A stretch of DNA of 41,764 nt, from contig JAGLOA010000006.1 in assembly GCA_023139205.1 (NCBI GenBank), forward strand, positions 1-41,764. Direction: 5' to 3'. The position numbers were made by a program, and so were the translations under genes. Shown here piece after piece: positions 26,545-36,647 of this stretch; within the stretch, counting starts at the first letter, position 1; each line of letters begins with the position of its first letter. Source of the DNA: Candidatus Pacearchaeota archaeon (GTDB lineage Archaea; Nanobdellota; Nanobdellia; Pacearchaeales; GW2011-AR1). The notes under the pieces were generated by a model that did not search any database, was not told the origin of the DNA, and saw nothing but the letters and a program-made list of their open reading frames with translations.

Positions 26545-26901
26545 ATGGAATTTATACATTTATTAATTTTTACAAGTTTTCTTTTATCGTTTCTTTTGTT
26601 TGTAATTGATGTCGGGAAAGTTGGGAAAAAGTTTAGCAGGAGAAAATTATTTTCTATTATCAGTCTAGCTTTTCTTCCTGTTCTGTGGCTTTGTGTTTAT
26701 TTTATTCTTGATGTAAGTTGTAAGGCTTTGTTTAATCCTTTGATATTCTTAGTTTTTCCAATTTTTTTAGGAGTTATTATCTGGAGTTTTATTTATTCAA
26801 TTAAATACAAAATTTTTCTTGGAAAGATCATCCCTGCTTTTAATGTTTTGATTTTTATTATAACATTTTTTTTAAGAAAGAGTGTGATGTGTTTGGATTA
26901 A
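26545..26901 (+). CDS. Multi-TM hypothetical membrane protein
   Basis: ORF track; several hydrophobic segments. Confidence 0.55.
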   Translation: MEFIHLLIFTSFLLSFLLFVIDVGKVGKKFSRRKLFSIISLAFLPVLWLCVYFILDVSCKALFNPLIFLVFPIFLGVIIWSFIYSIKYKIFLGKIIPAFNVLIFIITFFLRKSVMCLD

Positions 26902-26902
26902 A

Positions 26903-27190
26903 ATGGATAAAGATATTAAATTACTTTTGAAGATTATTGGTATTTGTTTATTGATTACTTTTATTTTATTTATTATCTTTTTTGGTTTTTTCTTTTTTAG
27001 CCGAGTTAATTATTGTTATAAAACATGTGGAAATTGGATGTTTGAAGAAATTGATAATGAAGAGTGCGTGAATCTGGAATGGTTTACGGAATGTCGGAGC
27101 AATCCTAAATGCTTTGCCACAGGTTCTTCTGAAGGTCGGCTCTTTTGTGAAACATGTTCTAAATGTCTTTTTAGAAATATTGGTGGTTGA
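26903..27190 (+). CDS. Single-TM protein with short Cys-rich domain
   Basis: Hydrophobic N-terminus then C-rich segment YCYKTCGNW...CVNLEWFTECRSNPKCF...CETCSKC. Confidence 0.6.
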   Translation: MDKDIKLLLKIIGICLLITFILFIIFFGFFFFSRVNYCYKTCGNWMFEEIDNEECVNLEWFTECRSNPKCFATGSSEGRLFCETCSKCLFRNIGG

Positions 27191-27248
27191 AATTTTGTTG
27201 TGATTATGGGCAGTAATTCTTATAAAGGCATTGAAATATTCTGAGGTA

Positions 27249-27956
27249 ATGGGGAAAGTTAATTGTGGATATTGCAAAAAGGAAATAGGAAAGGGTTCTA
27301 GAGAATGCCCTCATTGTGGAAAAAAGTTTAAGATGTTTGAAGAAGAAGATAAAAACAAACTTTTTAGAAACATAACCTTAAAAAAATATTTTTCGGCAAG
27401 TTTAATTCTTTCGTTGAGTATAAGTGCATTAATAGGAATATTTATTTTTATTTTTTGGGAATTTGGGGAGGTACAAAGGAAAATACTTTTCACAACATTG
27501 TCTCTTGGGGGATTTAGTATGTTGGGTTTGTGTGCAGCGATTTGGTATGATAAGCAGAAATTTCTTTTATTAAGTTATTCTGGAATGATTTCATCAGTTC
27601 TTGGTTTCCTTTATAGTTTTTTGTTAATCTGGGAAATTATTGATACCCTTTCTTTTTATGAAGCTAAACCTTTTTTCATATTAGTTATCCTTTCTATCAC
27701 ATTAGCTTATTCATGTCTTATTTTGCTGGCTCATAAAGAAAAGTCTCCATTAAATTTTATTTTATGGCTCACAATTATATATGCTTTTGTTATTTCATCA
27801 ATGTTAATAGGGTTAATTATCTGGGAATGGGATGTCGAGGAACTATTCTTTAGGGTTCTTGGAGTTTTTATCCTCTTAGTTGTATTAGGAACAATTTCTA
27901 CTCCTTTTTTAAATAAAATTGGTTTATTGAATAAATTATGGTTGGAGAAATTGTAA
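27249..27956 (+). CDS. Zinc-ribbon plus multi-TM protein (corrected start)
   Basis: CGYCKKEIGKGSRECPHCGKKF; TATA-like TTATAAAG about 27 nt before the ATG at 27249; ORF-track start is 27231. Confidence 0.65.
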   Translation: MGKVNCGYCKKEIGKGSRECPHCGKKFKMFEEEDKNKLFRNITLKKYFSASLILSLSISALIGIFIFIFWEFGEVQRKILFTTLSLGGFSMLGLCAAIWYDKQKFLLLSYSGMISSVLGFLYSFLLIWEIIDTLSFYEAKPFFILVILSITLAYSCLILLAHKEKSPLNFILWLTIIYAFVISSMLIGLIIWEWDVEELFFRVLGVFILLVVLGTISTPFLNKIGLLNKLWLEKL

Positions 27957-27980
27957 TTTAAACTGAAATAAAAATTTTGT

Positions 27981-30314
27981 ATGAACCACACAAAATATTT
28001 TAAACTCGCTCTTCTTTTCTCACTTATGCAATTTAAAGAGGGAACTAAATTATATTCTTATGAAGTTCAAAGAGAAGGTGGAGAAGATGTTCTTTATGTT
28101 AATTACTTGGGAGCTCCTTATGTGCCGAGTCTTTCTGATTATCCTGAGATTATGGAAAAGACAGTTGATGCTTTAATAGAGAATCCTAATGTTTCCAGGA
28201 TTGTTTTTGTTCAGCAGAAAAACTATAATTATGATTTTGATGAAACTTCTTTTTTATTGGAAATCTCTCAGCTTTATGTTTATCTTATCAGACATGAGAA
28301 AATTTTATCCCAACAAAAACTTGTTACAGGTCATGAACAATTTTTTTCTTCCAGATACAATAGTCTTTTTTCTTTTCTTTTCTTATTAAAACAAGATCCA
28401 ATTGCATCTTACTATGAACTAAAAAAGATTTTGATTGAGGCTAAGATCTTTTTTGAAAAAATTGATGAGAATTATAAAGCAGATCAGTTAAATTATATCC
28501 GGCTTTTAGAAAAGATCTTTAAGATGCTTGAAAAAACAAAAATTATTCAGGCAATTTTTCCTCATCTTAATGAATATCAAAAAGGAAATAGGGAAATTTA
28601 TCATAGAATTTTTAAACCAGATATAATCCCGAACTTTACTTTTACAAGATTGGTTTCAGATTTGCCAGAAGATGCTGAAATTATGGACCAATATGAAATT
28701 CAGGGGGGAGAAGATGATAGGTCTCTTGTGACTATTTTAAGAAAAAAAGATGAAGCTAAATTAATTTACCATTTAAATCCTTCTGAGAATTCTCTTGATG
28801 AATCTCAAAATCTTCTTTTGAATCTGGCAAGAAGTGTTTTAATTGAGCATCAGCCTAAAGCTGAAGAGTTTACAGATACCGACAGGGTTAGACAAGTTTT
28901 TTTTAATATTTCTAAAAATTTACTGCAGGATTTAGCACAAACTAAAGGAATAAGGGTTAGCTATTCTGATTTAAATAAAATGTCTACTATTCTTGTTCGG
29001 AATACAATTGGATTTGGGCTCCTTGAAGTTTTGCTGCAGGATAAAAAAATTCAGGATATTGTTTTGAATGCTCCTATTCCTTTAACAAATATTTTTTTAA
29101 GGCATCAGGATTATGATGAATGTTCTACAAATATTCTTCCAAGTCAGGAGGATGTAGATTCCTGGGCTGCTAAATTTAGGATGATTTCTGGAAGACCCTT
29201 AGATGAAGCTAACCCTATTTTAGATACTCAACTGGAAATTGGAAAGTTAAGGGCGAGAATTGCTATTATTCAGAATCCTTTGTCTCCAGATGGTTTAGCT
29301 TATGCAATCAGAAGACATAGAGAAGAACCCTGGACCCTGCCCCTTTTTATAAAAAATAAAATGATTAATCCTTTTGCTGCAGGGTTGCTTAGTTTTTTAA
29401 TTGATGGTTCAAGAACACTTTTAATTGCTGGAACCAGGAGTTCTGGTAAATCGTCGATGTTGGGAGCTTTGATGCTTGAGATTATTCCAAGGTTTAGAAT
29501 TATTGTAATAGAGGATACTTTAGAATTGCCTGTAGAATCTTTGAGAAAACTTGATTATGATCTCTTGAGAATGAAAGTTCGTTCTGCTTTGTTGAAAACT
29601 ACTGCTGAAGTTTCTGCTGAAGATGGAATAAGAACTTCGTTGAGACTTGGGGATAGTTGTTTAATTATTGGAGAGGTGAGATCTCAGGAATGTAAAGCAC
29701 TTTATGAAGCAATGAGAATTGGTGCTTTGGCAAATGTTGTTGCAGGAACAATTCATGGAGCTTCTCCTTATGGTGTTTTTGACAGAGTTGTAAATGATCT
29801 GGGAGTTCCACCAACGAGTTTTAAGGCTACTGATATAATTGGAGTTTGCAATCCAATAAAATCCCCTGATGGTTTACACTCCTGGAGAAGAATGGTTCAG
29901 CTTTCTGAAATAAGAAAACATTGGAAAGAAGATCCTATGTCTGAAAAAGGATTTGTTGATTTGCTTAGATATAATGTTGAGAAAGATGAACTTGAACCAA
30001 GCGACGATTTAATTAATGGAGATAGTGAAATAATTAAGGATATTGCTTCAAATGTTAAAGGTTGGGCAGGAAACTGGGATGCGATTTATGATAATATTTT
30101 GGTAAGAGCAAAAATAAAAAAAGAAATTGTTGAAGTTGCTGAAAAAACTAAAGATGAAGGAATTCTTGAGGCGAAATTTAATTCTTTATCAAATCACATG
30201 TTTCATAAAATTTCAGATGAGGTAAGGCAGGAAATTGGTCTTCCGTTGGGTAAAAGAGTTTTTCCTGAATGGCAAACTTGGTTAAATAAGGAAGTGAAGA
30301 AAAGGAGGATTTAA
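27981..30314 (+). CDS. Type II/IV secretion ATPase (pilus assembly, FlaI/TadA/GspE-like)
   Basis: Walker A AGTRSSGKSS, VIEDTLELP, Walker B SCLIIGEVRSQE, GTIHGASPYGVFDRVV. Confidence 0.93.
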   Translation: MNHTKYFKLALLFSLMQFKEGTKLYSYEVQREGGEDVLYVNYLGAPYVPSLSDYPEIMEKTVDALIENPNVSRIVFVQQKNYNYDFDETSFLLEISQLYVYLIRHEKILSQQKLVTGHEQFFSSRYNSLFSFLFLLKQDPIASYYELKKILIEAKIFFEKIDENYKADQLNYIRLLEKIFKMLEKTKIIQAIFPHLNEYQKGNREIYHRIFKPDIIPNFTFTRLVSDLPEDAEIMDQYEIQGGEDDRSLVTILRKKDEAKLIYHLNPSENSLDESQNLLLNLARSVLIEHQPKAEEFTDTDRVRQVFFNISKNLLQDLAQTKGIRVSYSDLNKMSTILVRNTIGFGLLEVLLQDKKIQDIVLNAPIPLTNIFLRHQDYDECSTNILPSQEDVDSWAAKFRMISGRPLDEANPILDTQLEIGKLRARIAIIQNPLSPDGLAYAIRRHREEPWTLPLFIKNKMINPFAAGLLSFLIDGSRTLLIAGTRSSGKSSMLGALMLEIIPRFRIIVIEDTLELPVESLRKLDYDLLRMKVRSALLKTTAEVSAEDGIRTSLRLGDSCLIIGEVRSQECKALYEAMRIGALANVVAGTIHGASPYGVFDRVVNDLGVPPTSFKATDIIGVCNPIKSPDGLHSWRRMVQLSEIRKHWKEDPMSEKGFVDLLRYNVEKDELEPSDDLINGDSEIIKDIASNVKGWAGNWDAIYDNILVRAKIKKEIVEVAEKTKDEGILEAKFNSLSNHMFHKISDEVRQEIGLPLGKRVFPEWQTWLNKEVKKRRI

Positions 30315-30349
30315 GGAAAGTTTTTAAATTAGTTTTTGTTTAGTAAATA

Positions 30350-30919
30350 ATGGGTAAGAATAATTCAGATATTTCTAAATATAAGGCCATCAAGGATTAT
30401 AAAAAAAGTATTTCTGCGATGAAGGATCGTAATATGGATAAATATGGAAAAATCGTTTCGTTTGATGCTATTTCTGAAGAATATAAACAACTTGGAATTC
30501 TCTATGCTGAAGAGGGACGTTTCTCAGAAGCTAATAAGACTTATCAAGAAGCTCTTAGTTATGCAAAGGATTCAAATCTTAAAAATGAGATTATAGAACA
30601 AATGGGAAAATCAGAGCCTTCATCTGCTTCCAAGAAACATAAACGCTTGAATAAAAAACCTTCTTTTCTTGAAAAATTACTTGGGAGTGTAGATAAAGAA
30701 GTTACTAATATTGAAAAAAAGATTGGAATTAGAAAATATTCTTTGTTTGTATTTTTGTCTATGATTAGTTTTGTTTTTGCTTTATTTTTTTCTTCATTTA
30801 AATTAACTGGAGCTGTTACTGGAAGTCTTTTGTCTCAAAGTAATTCTACTTTTCTTGGAACAGGATTTTTTGTTTTGGGGTTGATTTTTGTTTTTATTTC
30901 TTTTAAAAAGAGGAAGTGA
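30350..30919 (+). CDS. TPR-like protein with C-terminal TM segments
   Basis: EQLGILYAEEGRFSEANKTYQEALSYAK-type helical repeat; two hydrophobic C-terminal segments. Confidence 0.65.
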   Translation: MGKNNSDISKYKAIKDYKKSISAMKDRNMDKYGKIVSFDAISEEYKQLGILYAEEGRFSEANKTYQEALSYAKDSNLKNEIIEQMGKSEPSSASKKHKRLNKKPSFLEKLLGSVDKEVTNIEKKIGIRKYSLFVFLSMISFVFALFFSSFKLTGAVTGSLLSQSNSTFLGTGFFVLGLIFVFISFKKRK

Positions 30920-30978
30920 TTTTTTATCTGAATTTCTAAAGATTTATTAATTAATTTTTATTATTGTTTTTGTAAAAG

Positions 30979-33141
30979 ATGGTGTACAAAAAATCTGATG
31001 TATCTGATATACTTAGAAAATATAGTTCTAAAATAGAAGGACAAATTAAAACTTCTGGAAAGAATGTAAATTATAGTAAAGCTTATGTTAAATTTAAAGA
31101 GGAGATGGTCCCTACTTTGAATAGATATGAAAAATTGTGTCGTAGTACTGGAAATGTGATTAAATTAAAGGGTTCTAAAAAAGATGAGGAGAAGATTAAA
31201 AGGCAGCTTGAGATTGCGCATCTTGATTTACAGCCCTGGCAGGTTTTGACTTTTAGCGTTGTTGTTTTATTGGGAGTATTTTTTATGGGGCTGTTGATTT
31301 CTGTTTCAGTGGCTTTGATAAATGGGAGTATGGCTGCTTTTCCATTTTTGTTTTTTGTTTTAATGATGGTTGTTTCTGTTTTTCTTTTTTATTTTGTGAA
31401 TGGTTATCCTGCAAGGTTGGCAAATAAATGGAGACTTAAAGCATCGTCTCAAATGGTGCCTGCAATTTTGTATGTGGTTGTTTATATGAGGCACACACCT
31501 AATTTAGAAAAAGCAATTGCTTTTGCTTCAGAGCATTTGCAATATCCTCTTGCACTGGATTTTAAAAAAGTTTTTTATAATGTTTCTATTGGAAAGTTTT
31601 CTACAATTAAAGAAAGTTTAGATAATTATCTTGAAACCTGGAGAGATTATTCTATTGAGTTTATTGAAGCATTTCATTTAATTGAAAGCAGTTTGTTTGA
31701 ACCTGATAATGCCAGAAGAATTTCTACTCTGGAAAAATCTTTGCAAGTGGTTCTTGACGGAGTTTATGACAAAATGTTGAAATTTACTCATGATGTCAGG
31801 AGTCCTTTGACAAATGTTTATATGTTGGGTGTTGTTCTTCCTACTTTAGGATTAGCTTTAATTCCTTTGGCTTCTACAATGGTTGGGGATTTTTTAAAGT
31901 GGAATCATATTTTTATTTTGTTTAATTTAATTGTTCCTTTTATGGTTTTTTATCTTACAGATAAAATTTTAATGTTAAGACCAGGAGGATATGGGGAACA
32001 AGGTTTGCTGGAAAGAAATCCTCTTTATCATAAATATAAGAGCAGAAAACCTTATATGAAGGCTTTTTTTATTTGCTTGCCTTTTTTAATAATTGGTTTG
32101 CTGCCTTTGATTTTTCAGTTCACTCCAATCCCTGAATTATTTGGCTTGCAAAAAGATTATTCTTTTTCTCAAATTGGTTTGGGCTTTTTTGGAGATGAAC
32201 TGCTTTTTGATTTTAAGCAAGCAGGGAATTCAGTTGTAGGTCCTTTTGGAATTGGGGCTTTAATTTGCAGTATGTTTATCCCTTTAGGACTTGCTTTGTT
32301 TTTTTCAATGTCTTTTAAAGAAAGAACTAAAGATTTAATTAAAGAAAGAGCAAAAACAAAGCAACTTGAAAGGGAGTTTAATAATTCTTTATTTCAGTTA
32401 GGAAATAGAATTGGGAATGGAGTTCCTCCTGAACTTGTTTTTTCGAAAGTTGCTGAATCTTCAAAAGGATTGAAAACAGAGGATTTTTTTAGGAGAGTTA
32501 ATTATAATATTCGGCAAATGGGCATGAGTGTTGAGAAGGCAATTTTCGATCCTAAGAGGGGAGCTCTTGTTTATTATCCTTCTAGTTTAATTGCAACAAG
32601 TATGAGAATTTTAGTCGAGTCTTCTAAAAAAGGTTTGACTATTGCTGCTGTGAGTTTGATGAATATTTCAGAATATGTAAAGAATATACAGAAAATTACC
32701 AGTCGTTTGAGAGATATGCTTGCGGAAATTGTTTCAGATATGAAGAGTAATATGACTTTTCTTGCACCTTTGCTTTCAGGAGTTGTTGTGGGTTTGGCTG
32801 TGATGATAACTTCTATTTTAAATAAATTAAGTGTTGCTAGTCTTGGAGAATCTTCTGCAGCAGGACTTGGAAATTTAGGTTCAATGATTGAAATATTCAG
32901 CATAATAAAAATGGTGCCTCCATATTATTTGCAGATTGCAGTTGGGGTTTATATTATTCAGATAATTTTTATTTTAACTAGTGCTTTAGTCACAATTGAT
33001 TCTGGAGAAGATAAACTTGAAAAGACAAATAAGATCGGGAAAAATCTTTCAAAAGGAATTGCACTTTATTTTATTACAGCACTTTTAGCAACTTTGGCTT
33101 TGTTTTTCTTAACTTCAATTGTTTTGGGAGGATTGCTTTAA
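30979..33141 (+). CDS. FlaJ/TadC-like (T2SSF) membrane platform protein
   Basis: Multi-TM 720 aa protein immediately downstream of the ATPase; duplicated T2SSF-like arrangement. Confidence 0.85.
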   Translation: MVYKKSDVSDILRKYSSKIEGQIKTSGKNVNYSKAYVKFKEEMVPTLNRYEKLCRSTGNVIKLKGSKKDEEKIKRQLEIAHLDLQPWQVLTFSVVVLLGVFFMGLLISVSVALINGSMAAFPFLFFVLMMVVSVFLFYFVNGYPARLANKWRLKASSQMVPAILYVVVYMRHTPNLEKAIAFASEHLQYPLALDFKKVFYNVSIGKFSTIKESLDNYLETWRDYSIEFIEAFHLIESSLFEPDNARRISTLEKSLQVVLDGVYDKMLKFTHDVRSPLTNVYMLGVVLPTLGLALIPLASTMVGDFLKWNHIFILFNLIVPFMVFYLTDKILMLRPGGYGEQGLLERNPLYHKYKSRKPYMKAFFICLPFLIIGLLPLIFQFTPIPELFGLQKDYSFSQIGLGFFGDELLFDFKQAGNSVVGPFGIGALICSMFIPLGLALFFSMSFKERTKDLIKERAKTKQLEREFNNSLFQLGNRIGNGVPPELVFSKVAESSKGLKTEDFFRRVNYNIRQMGMSVEKAIFDPKRGALVYYPSSLIATSMRILVESSKKGLTIAAVSLMNISEYVKNIQKITSRLRDMLAEIVSDMKSNMTFLAPLLSGVVVGLAVMITSILNKLSVASLGESSAAGLGNLGSMIEIFSIIKMVPPYYLQIAVGVYIIQIIFILTSALVTIDSGEDKLEKTNKIGKNLSKGIALYFITALLATLALFFLTSIVLGGLL

Positions 33142-33179
33142 TTAAAAACATTTATTAATTCTTTTTCTTTTTTTCTTTT

Positions 33180-33380
33180 ATGAAAAAGAGACAAAAAAAG
33201 AGGAACTTTTTTAGCGATAATTTTTTTACAAAAAATCATAAGGGGATAATAACAGAATATCTTCCATGGATTTTAATTGCTGTTGCAATTTTAGCTGTTC
33301 TTATGATTACAATTTTTTTGTTGAGAGGGAAAGGGACTTCATTAATAGATCAAGTTAAAAATTTATTCAGGGGGAGATAA
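33180..33380 (+). CDS. Prepilin-like small protein
   Basis: FFTKNHKG followed by IITEYLPWILIAVAILAVLMITIFLL. Confidence 0.7.
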   Translation: MKKRQKKRNFFSDNFFTKNHKGIITEYLPWILIAVAILAVLMITIFLLRGKGTSLIDQVKNLFRGR

Positions 33381-33547
33381 TGACCGAACTTACAATTAGT
33401 CAATTGATAAAAATAATTATTGGGGTTTTTGTGGTTGTTGCTGTTGTTGGGGGATTGTATCTTTTGTTTAAGGGTCATGTATTTGATTTTATTAAAAATC
33501 TTCCAGGAGGAGAAACTTCAGATTTTTTTCTAAGTTTATTAAAATGA
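33380..33547 (+). CDS. 55-aa single-TM small protein (not in ORF track)
   Basis: TAATG overlap with upstream gene and ATGA overlap with downstream gene; MTELTISQLIKIIIGVFVVVAVVGGLYLLFKGHVFDFIKNLPGGETSDFFLSLLK-stop. Confidence 0.75.
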   Translation: MTELTISQLIKIIIGVFVVVAVVGGLYLLFKGHVFDFIKNLPGGETSDFFLSLLK

Positions 33548-34017
33548 ATAGAAGAGGACTTTTACTGGCTTCAGAAACTTTGAAAATTGTTATTGCAGTA
33601 ATTTGTATTGGCTTTTTAATTTATTTTTTAACTTCATTATATTTCACAAATGTTAAAAACAAGAATTTTGAAAAAGCAGAAGCTAGTTTGAATTTAATTG
33701 AATCTGAGGTTGAGAGAATTAGTGAGGGAGGAGAATTTAGAGAAGATGGTTTAAATGTTCCTAGCCCTTCTGGTTGGTATTTATGGAGTTTTATTGAAGA
33801 TAAACCTCTTTCTTGTTTAAACCAAAATTGTTTATGTATTTGTGACAATGTCTGGGCTAATTTTTTTGATAGGCAAATTAAAAAATGTGATAAAGAAGGA
33901 GTTTGTTTAATTGTTGAAAATTTAAAAGGTTTTGATAAAATAAAAATTAAAAATGACGGGACATTTGTTTTAATTAAAGAAGTTGAAGGTTTAATTGAGG
34001 TGAGTGAAATAAAATGA
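33544..34017 (+). CDS. Prepilin-like protein
   Basis: MNRRG then LLLASETLKIVIAVICIGFLIYFL. Confidence 0.7.
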   Translation: MNRRGLLLASETLKIVIAVICIGFLIYFLTSLYFTNVKNKNFEKAEASLNLIESEVERISEGGEFREDGLNVPSPSGWYLWSFIEDKPLSCLNQNCLCICDNVWANFFDRQIKKCDKEGVCLIVENLKGFDKIKIKNDGTFVLIKEVEGLIEVSEIK

Positions 34018-34115
34018 ATCTTGATAGTTTGATAAAATATTTAATTTGGATTGTTTTTTTTATAGCTGTTTTAGCAGGATTATATTTTATGTTAAATAGG
34101 TTGGGGGTTTTATAA
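34014..34115 (+). CDS. 33-aa single-TM small protein (not in ORF track)
   Basis: ATGA overlap upstream, TAATG overlap downstream; MNLDSLIKYLIWIVFFIAVLAGLYFMLNRLGVL-stop. Confidence 0.65.
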   Translation: MNLDSLIKYLIWIVFFIAVLAGLYFMLNRLGVL

Positions 34116-35017
34116 TGAAGAAAGGAGAATTAACAACTCAGCAAATAGTTATGTTAATAATTTTAATCACGAGTTTTGTGATTATTTTGTTTTTGCTGTT
34201 TAGGTTGAATTTTGGCGAGACAACTGAAAAAGAAATTTGTCATAATTCGGTTGTTCTTAAAGGAAATTCTCAACTTCCTGATAATGCACTTTCTTTAGAT
34301 TGCAAGACAAGTTATATTTGCATTAGCAAGGACGGAAGTTGTGATAAAATGAAAAATTCTGAAATAAAAAAAGTGGCGAGTGATGAAGAAGTTTATCAAA
34401 TTTTAGCTGATGAATTAGCTGATTGTTGGTGGATGTTTGGTGAGGGGAAAATAGATTATGTTCAAAAAGATTTGATTTCTAATCTTTATTGTTCACTTTG
34501 TTCTCAAATTGCTTTTGATGAAAGTGTGAAAGAGATTCCTGGATTTGAAGAAGGGATATTTAATCAGAAGGATCTTTATGATTTTATGTCTAAGGAGAAA
34601 CTTTCTGGAGGAGAGAAAACTTATTTGGAATATTTGATGGGTTTGCAGGAAGCAGAAAAAATTAGAGAAGAATTAGTAAAAACTGAAGTTGGTTCTGGAG
34701 GGGTTGATTTTCCGAAGATTATTTTGGATAATTATTATTATGTGGTGATGGGAATTTCCAGCAAGATTAGTAAATTACAATGGGGGGCATTGGCTGGGAC
34801 AGTTGGGTTGGTGACAGCTATAATTTTTCCTGGAGGGCTTATAGTGGGTGCGGTTATTGTTGGTGCTTCTTTTATTGCAGGAAGAGAAGTTCCTACTTTA
34901 TTGGGGGTTTTTGTTAAGGGAGATTCTGGAAATGAGTATCTTTCCCCTACAATTATTGAAGCAAATTCAAAAGAGTTTAATGAATTAGAATGCAAGGAAA
35001 TTGTGACAAAAGCCTGA
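34115..35017 (+). CDS. Prepilin-like protein with large exported domain
   Basis: MKKG then ELTTQQIVMLIILITSFVIILFLLF; Cys-containing ectodomain. Confidence 0.7.
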   Translation: MKKGELTTQQIVMLIILITSFVIILFLLFRLNFGETTEKEICHNSVVLKGNSQLPDNALSLDCKTSYICISKDGSCDKMKNSEIKKVASDEEVYQILADELADCWWMFGEGKIDYVQKDLISNLYCSLCSQIAFDESVKEIPGFEEGIFNQKDLYDFMSKEKLSGGEKTYLEYLMGLQEAEKIREELVKTEVGSGGVDFPKIILDNYYYVVMGISSKISKLQWGALAGTVGLVTAIIFPGGLIVGAVIVGASFIAGREVPTLLGVFVKGDSGNEYLSPTIIEANSKEFNELECKEIVTKA

Positions 35018-35054
35018 TAGTTAATTTTATTAATTGTATTTGTTTTTTGTGTAA

Positions 35055-35498
35055 ATGACACCAATGGCGTATACCCAAAGGACACGAGAACTTCTTCGAA
35101 GCCCCGAAATATTTACTAGGGGCAAAAAGAGAGGAGGAATCTTAGTAGAGAATATTATTTTTATTGTTTTAAATTTAATTTTTCTTTCTGTTTTAATTTT
35201 ATTTTTATTTAAACAAGGAAGTGGGGCAATTGTCTTGGAGCAATCTTATGCAAAACAAATTGCTTTGTTGATTGATTCTTCAAAACCAGTAATGGAAATT
35301 AATCTGAATATGGAAAAAGCTAAGAAATTGGCTGAAAAAAATAAAATTGATTTTGGAGAAGTTGTTAGAATTGAGAAGAATCTTGTTATAGTTAAACTAA
35401 GTGAAAAAGGAGGTTATTCATATTCTTTTTTTAATGATGTTGAAGCCACGGCTTATGCTTCTGGAGAGGATTATGTGTTTATAATAAATAAAAAATGA
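35055..35498 (+). CDS. Prepilin-like protein with long leader
   Basis: RGKKRG then GILVENIIFIVLNLIFLSVLILFLF. Confidence 0.65.
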   Translation: MTPMAYTQRTRELLRSPEIFTRGKKRGGILVENIIFIVLNLIFLSVLILFLFKQGSGAIVLEQSYAKQIALLIDSSKPVMEINLNMEKAKKLAEKNKIDFGEVVRIEKNLVIVKLSEKGGYSYSFFNDVEATAYASGEDYVFIINKK

Positions 35499-36049
35499 TT
35501 GATAAAAACTTTTTTAGTTATAGTTTTTTTCCAAAAAACAAGAGAGGGGATAAAATAATTTCTGTGTATTGGTTTGCTATCTTGATTCTTGTAGCTGGAG
35601 GAATTTCTGCAATGGTTTTTGTTTTTTATAATCAGCCTTATGATGTCCGGGAGATTGAAGCGAATATTTTAACTAATAACATTGCAGATTGTTTGTCCCA
35701 AGGAGGTTATCTAAGAGATGAATTTTTTGACGGAGAAAACTTTTTATTAAATGAAACTAATTTTTTAGAAAAATGCGAACTAAATTTTGAAGTTGAAGAA
35801 ATTTGGGAAGAAGAACAATATTATGTAAAAGTTGAGATTTATCAAATTTCTGATTTAAATAATCCTGTTTTTAATTTTGATTATGGGAATGAAAAATGGG
35901 TTGTTAATTGTGTTTTTCAAGAAGAAAAGGAATTTGAAAAATTATCAGAATGTTATGAAAGGCGATTTTATTGTTTAGATAAAAGCGGAAATCAGCATTT
36001 AATTAAAATTTTGTCTGTGATAAATAAGGGTGATAAAAATGTTAAATAA
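35495..36049 (+). CDS. Prepilin-like protein with FFPKN leader
   Basis: SFFPKNKRG then DKIISVYWFAILILVAGGISAMVF. Confidence 0.7.
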   Translation: MIDKNFFSYSFFPKNKRGDKIISVYWFAILILVAGGISAMVFVFYNQPYDVREIEANILTNNIADCLSQGGYLRDEFFDGENFLLNETNFLEKCELNFEVEEIWEEEQYYVKVEIYQISDLNNPVFNFDYGNEKWVVNCVFQEEKEFEKLSECYERRFYCLDKSGNQHLIKILSVINKGDKNVK

Positions 36050-36302
36050 AAAAGCACAATTAGGCGAGACAATGACATGGATAGTTGCGACTTTAATTAT
36101 TATTGTAATTTTGCTTATTTTTATTTATGTTTCATCTGTTTTATCTGGAATAAAAAAGATTGGAATTTCTGATTTAAAATTTGATTTAGACGAGAAGAAA
36201 GATTTTATTTCTTCTAAAACCACTTTTGCTTATTTAAATAAAGAAATTTCTGAGGAGGAAACGAAATTAATTAAAAATTGGATTGAAGAGGAGGAAAGAT
36301 GA
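36030..36302 (+). CDS. Prepilin-like protein
   Basis: MLNKKAQLGETMTWIVATLIIIVILLIFIYV. Confidence 0.65.
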   Translation: MIKMLNKKAQLGETMTWIVATLIIIVILLIFIYVSSVLSGIKKIGISDLKFDLDEKKDFISSKTTFAYLNKEISEEETKLIKNWIEEEER

Positions 36303-36613
36303 AAAACAAGAAGGGAGATATTCCAATAACAATCTTAGTAATTGGTGTTTTTACAATTTGCACTTTGGCTGTGCTTAGTTTTTTTAATTCAAGTATTCAA
36401 ATTAAAAATTCTTTTGTAGGAATTAATGAAATGGAAAAAATAAATATCCAAATAGAAGAATATAATTTAGGAGAGCCATTAGAAAATTTAGAGACTCTTG
36501 AAGAAAACGGAAATATTTTTCTTTATCAAGAGAAAAAAGGTTTTTGGAAATCTTTGGCTTTTTGGACAAAAGAAAAAATTCTTTTCTCAGTAAAGTTTAC
36601 CCCAGAGAAATAA
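36299..36613 (+). CDS. Prepilin-like protein
   Basis: MKNKKG then DIPITILVIGVFTICTLAVLSFF. Confidence 0.7.
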   Translation: MKNKKGDIPITILVIGVFTICTLAVLSFFNSSIQIKNSFVGINEMEKINIQIEEYNLGEPLENLETLEENGNIFLYQEKKGFWKSLAFWTKEKILFSVKFTPEK

Positions 36614-36647
36614 GAACCTTTTTAAATAAAATAAACTTAAATTAAAT

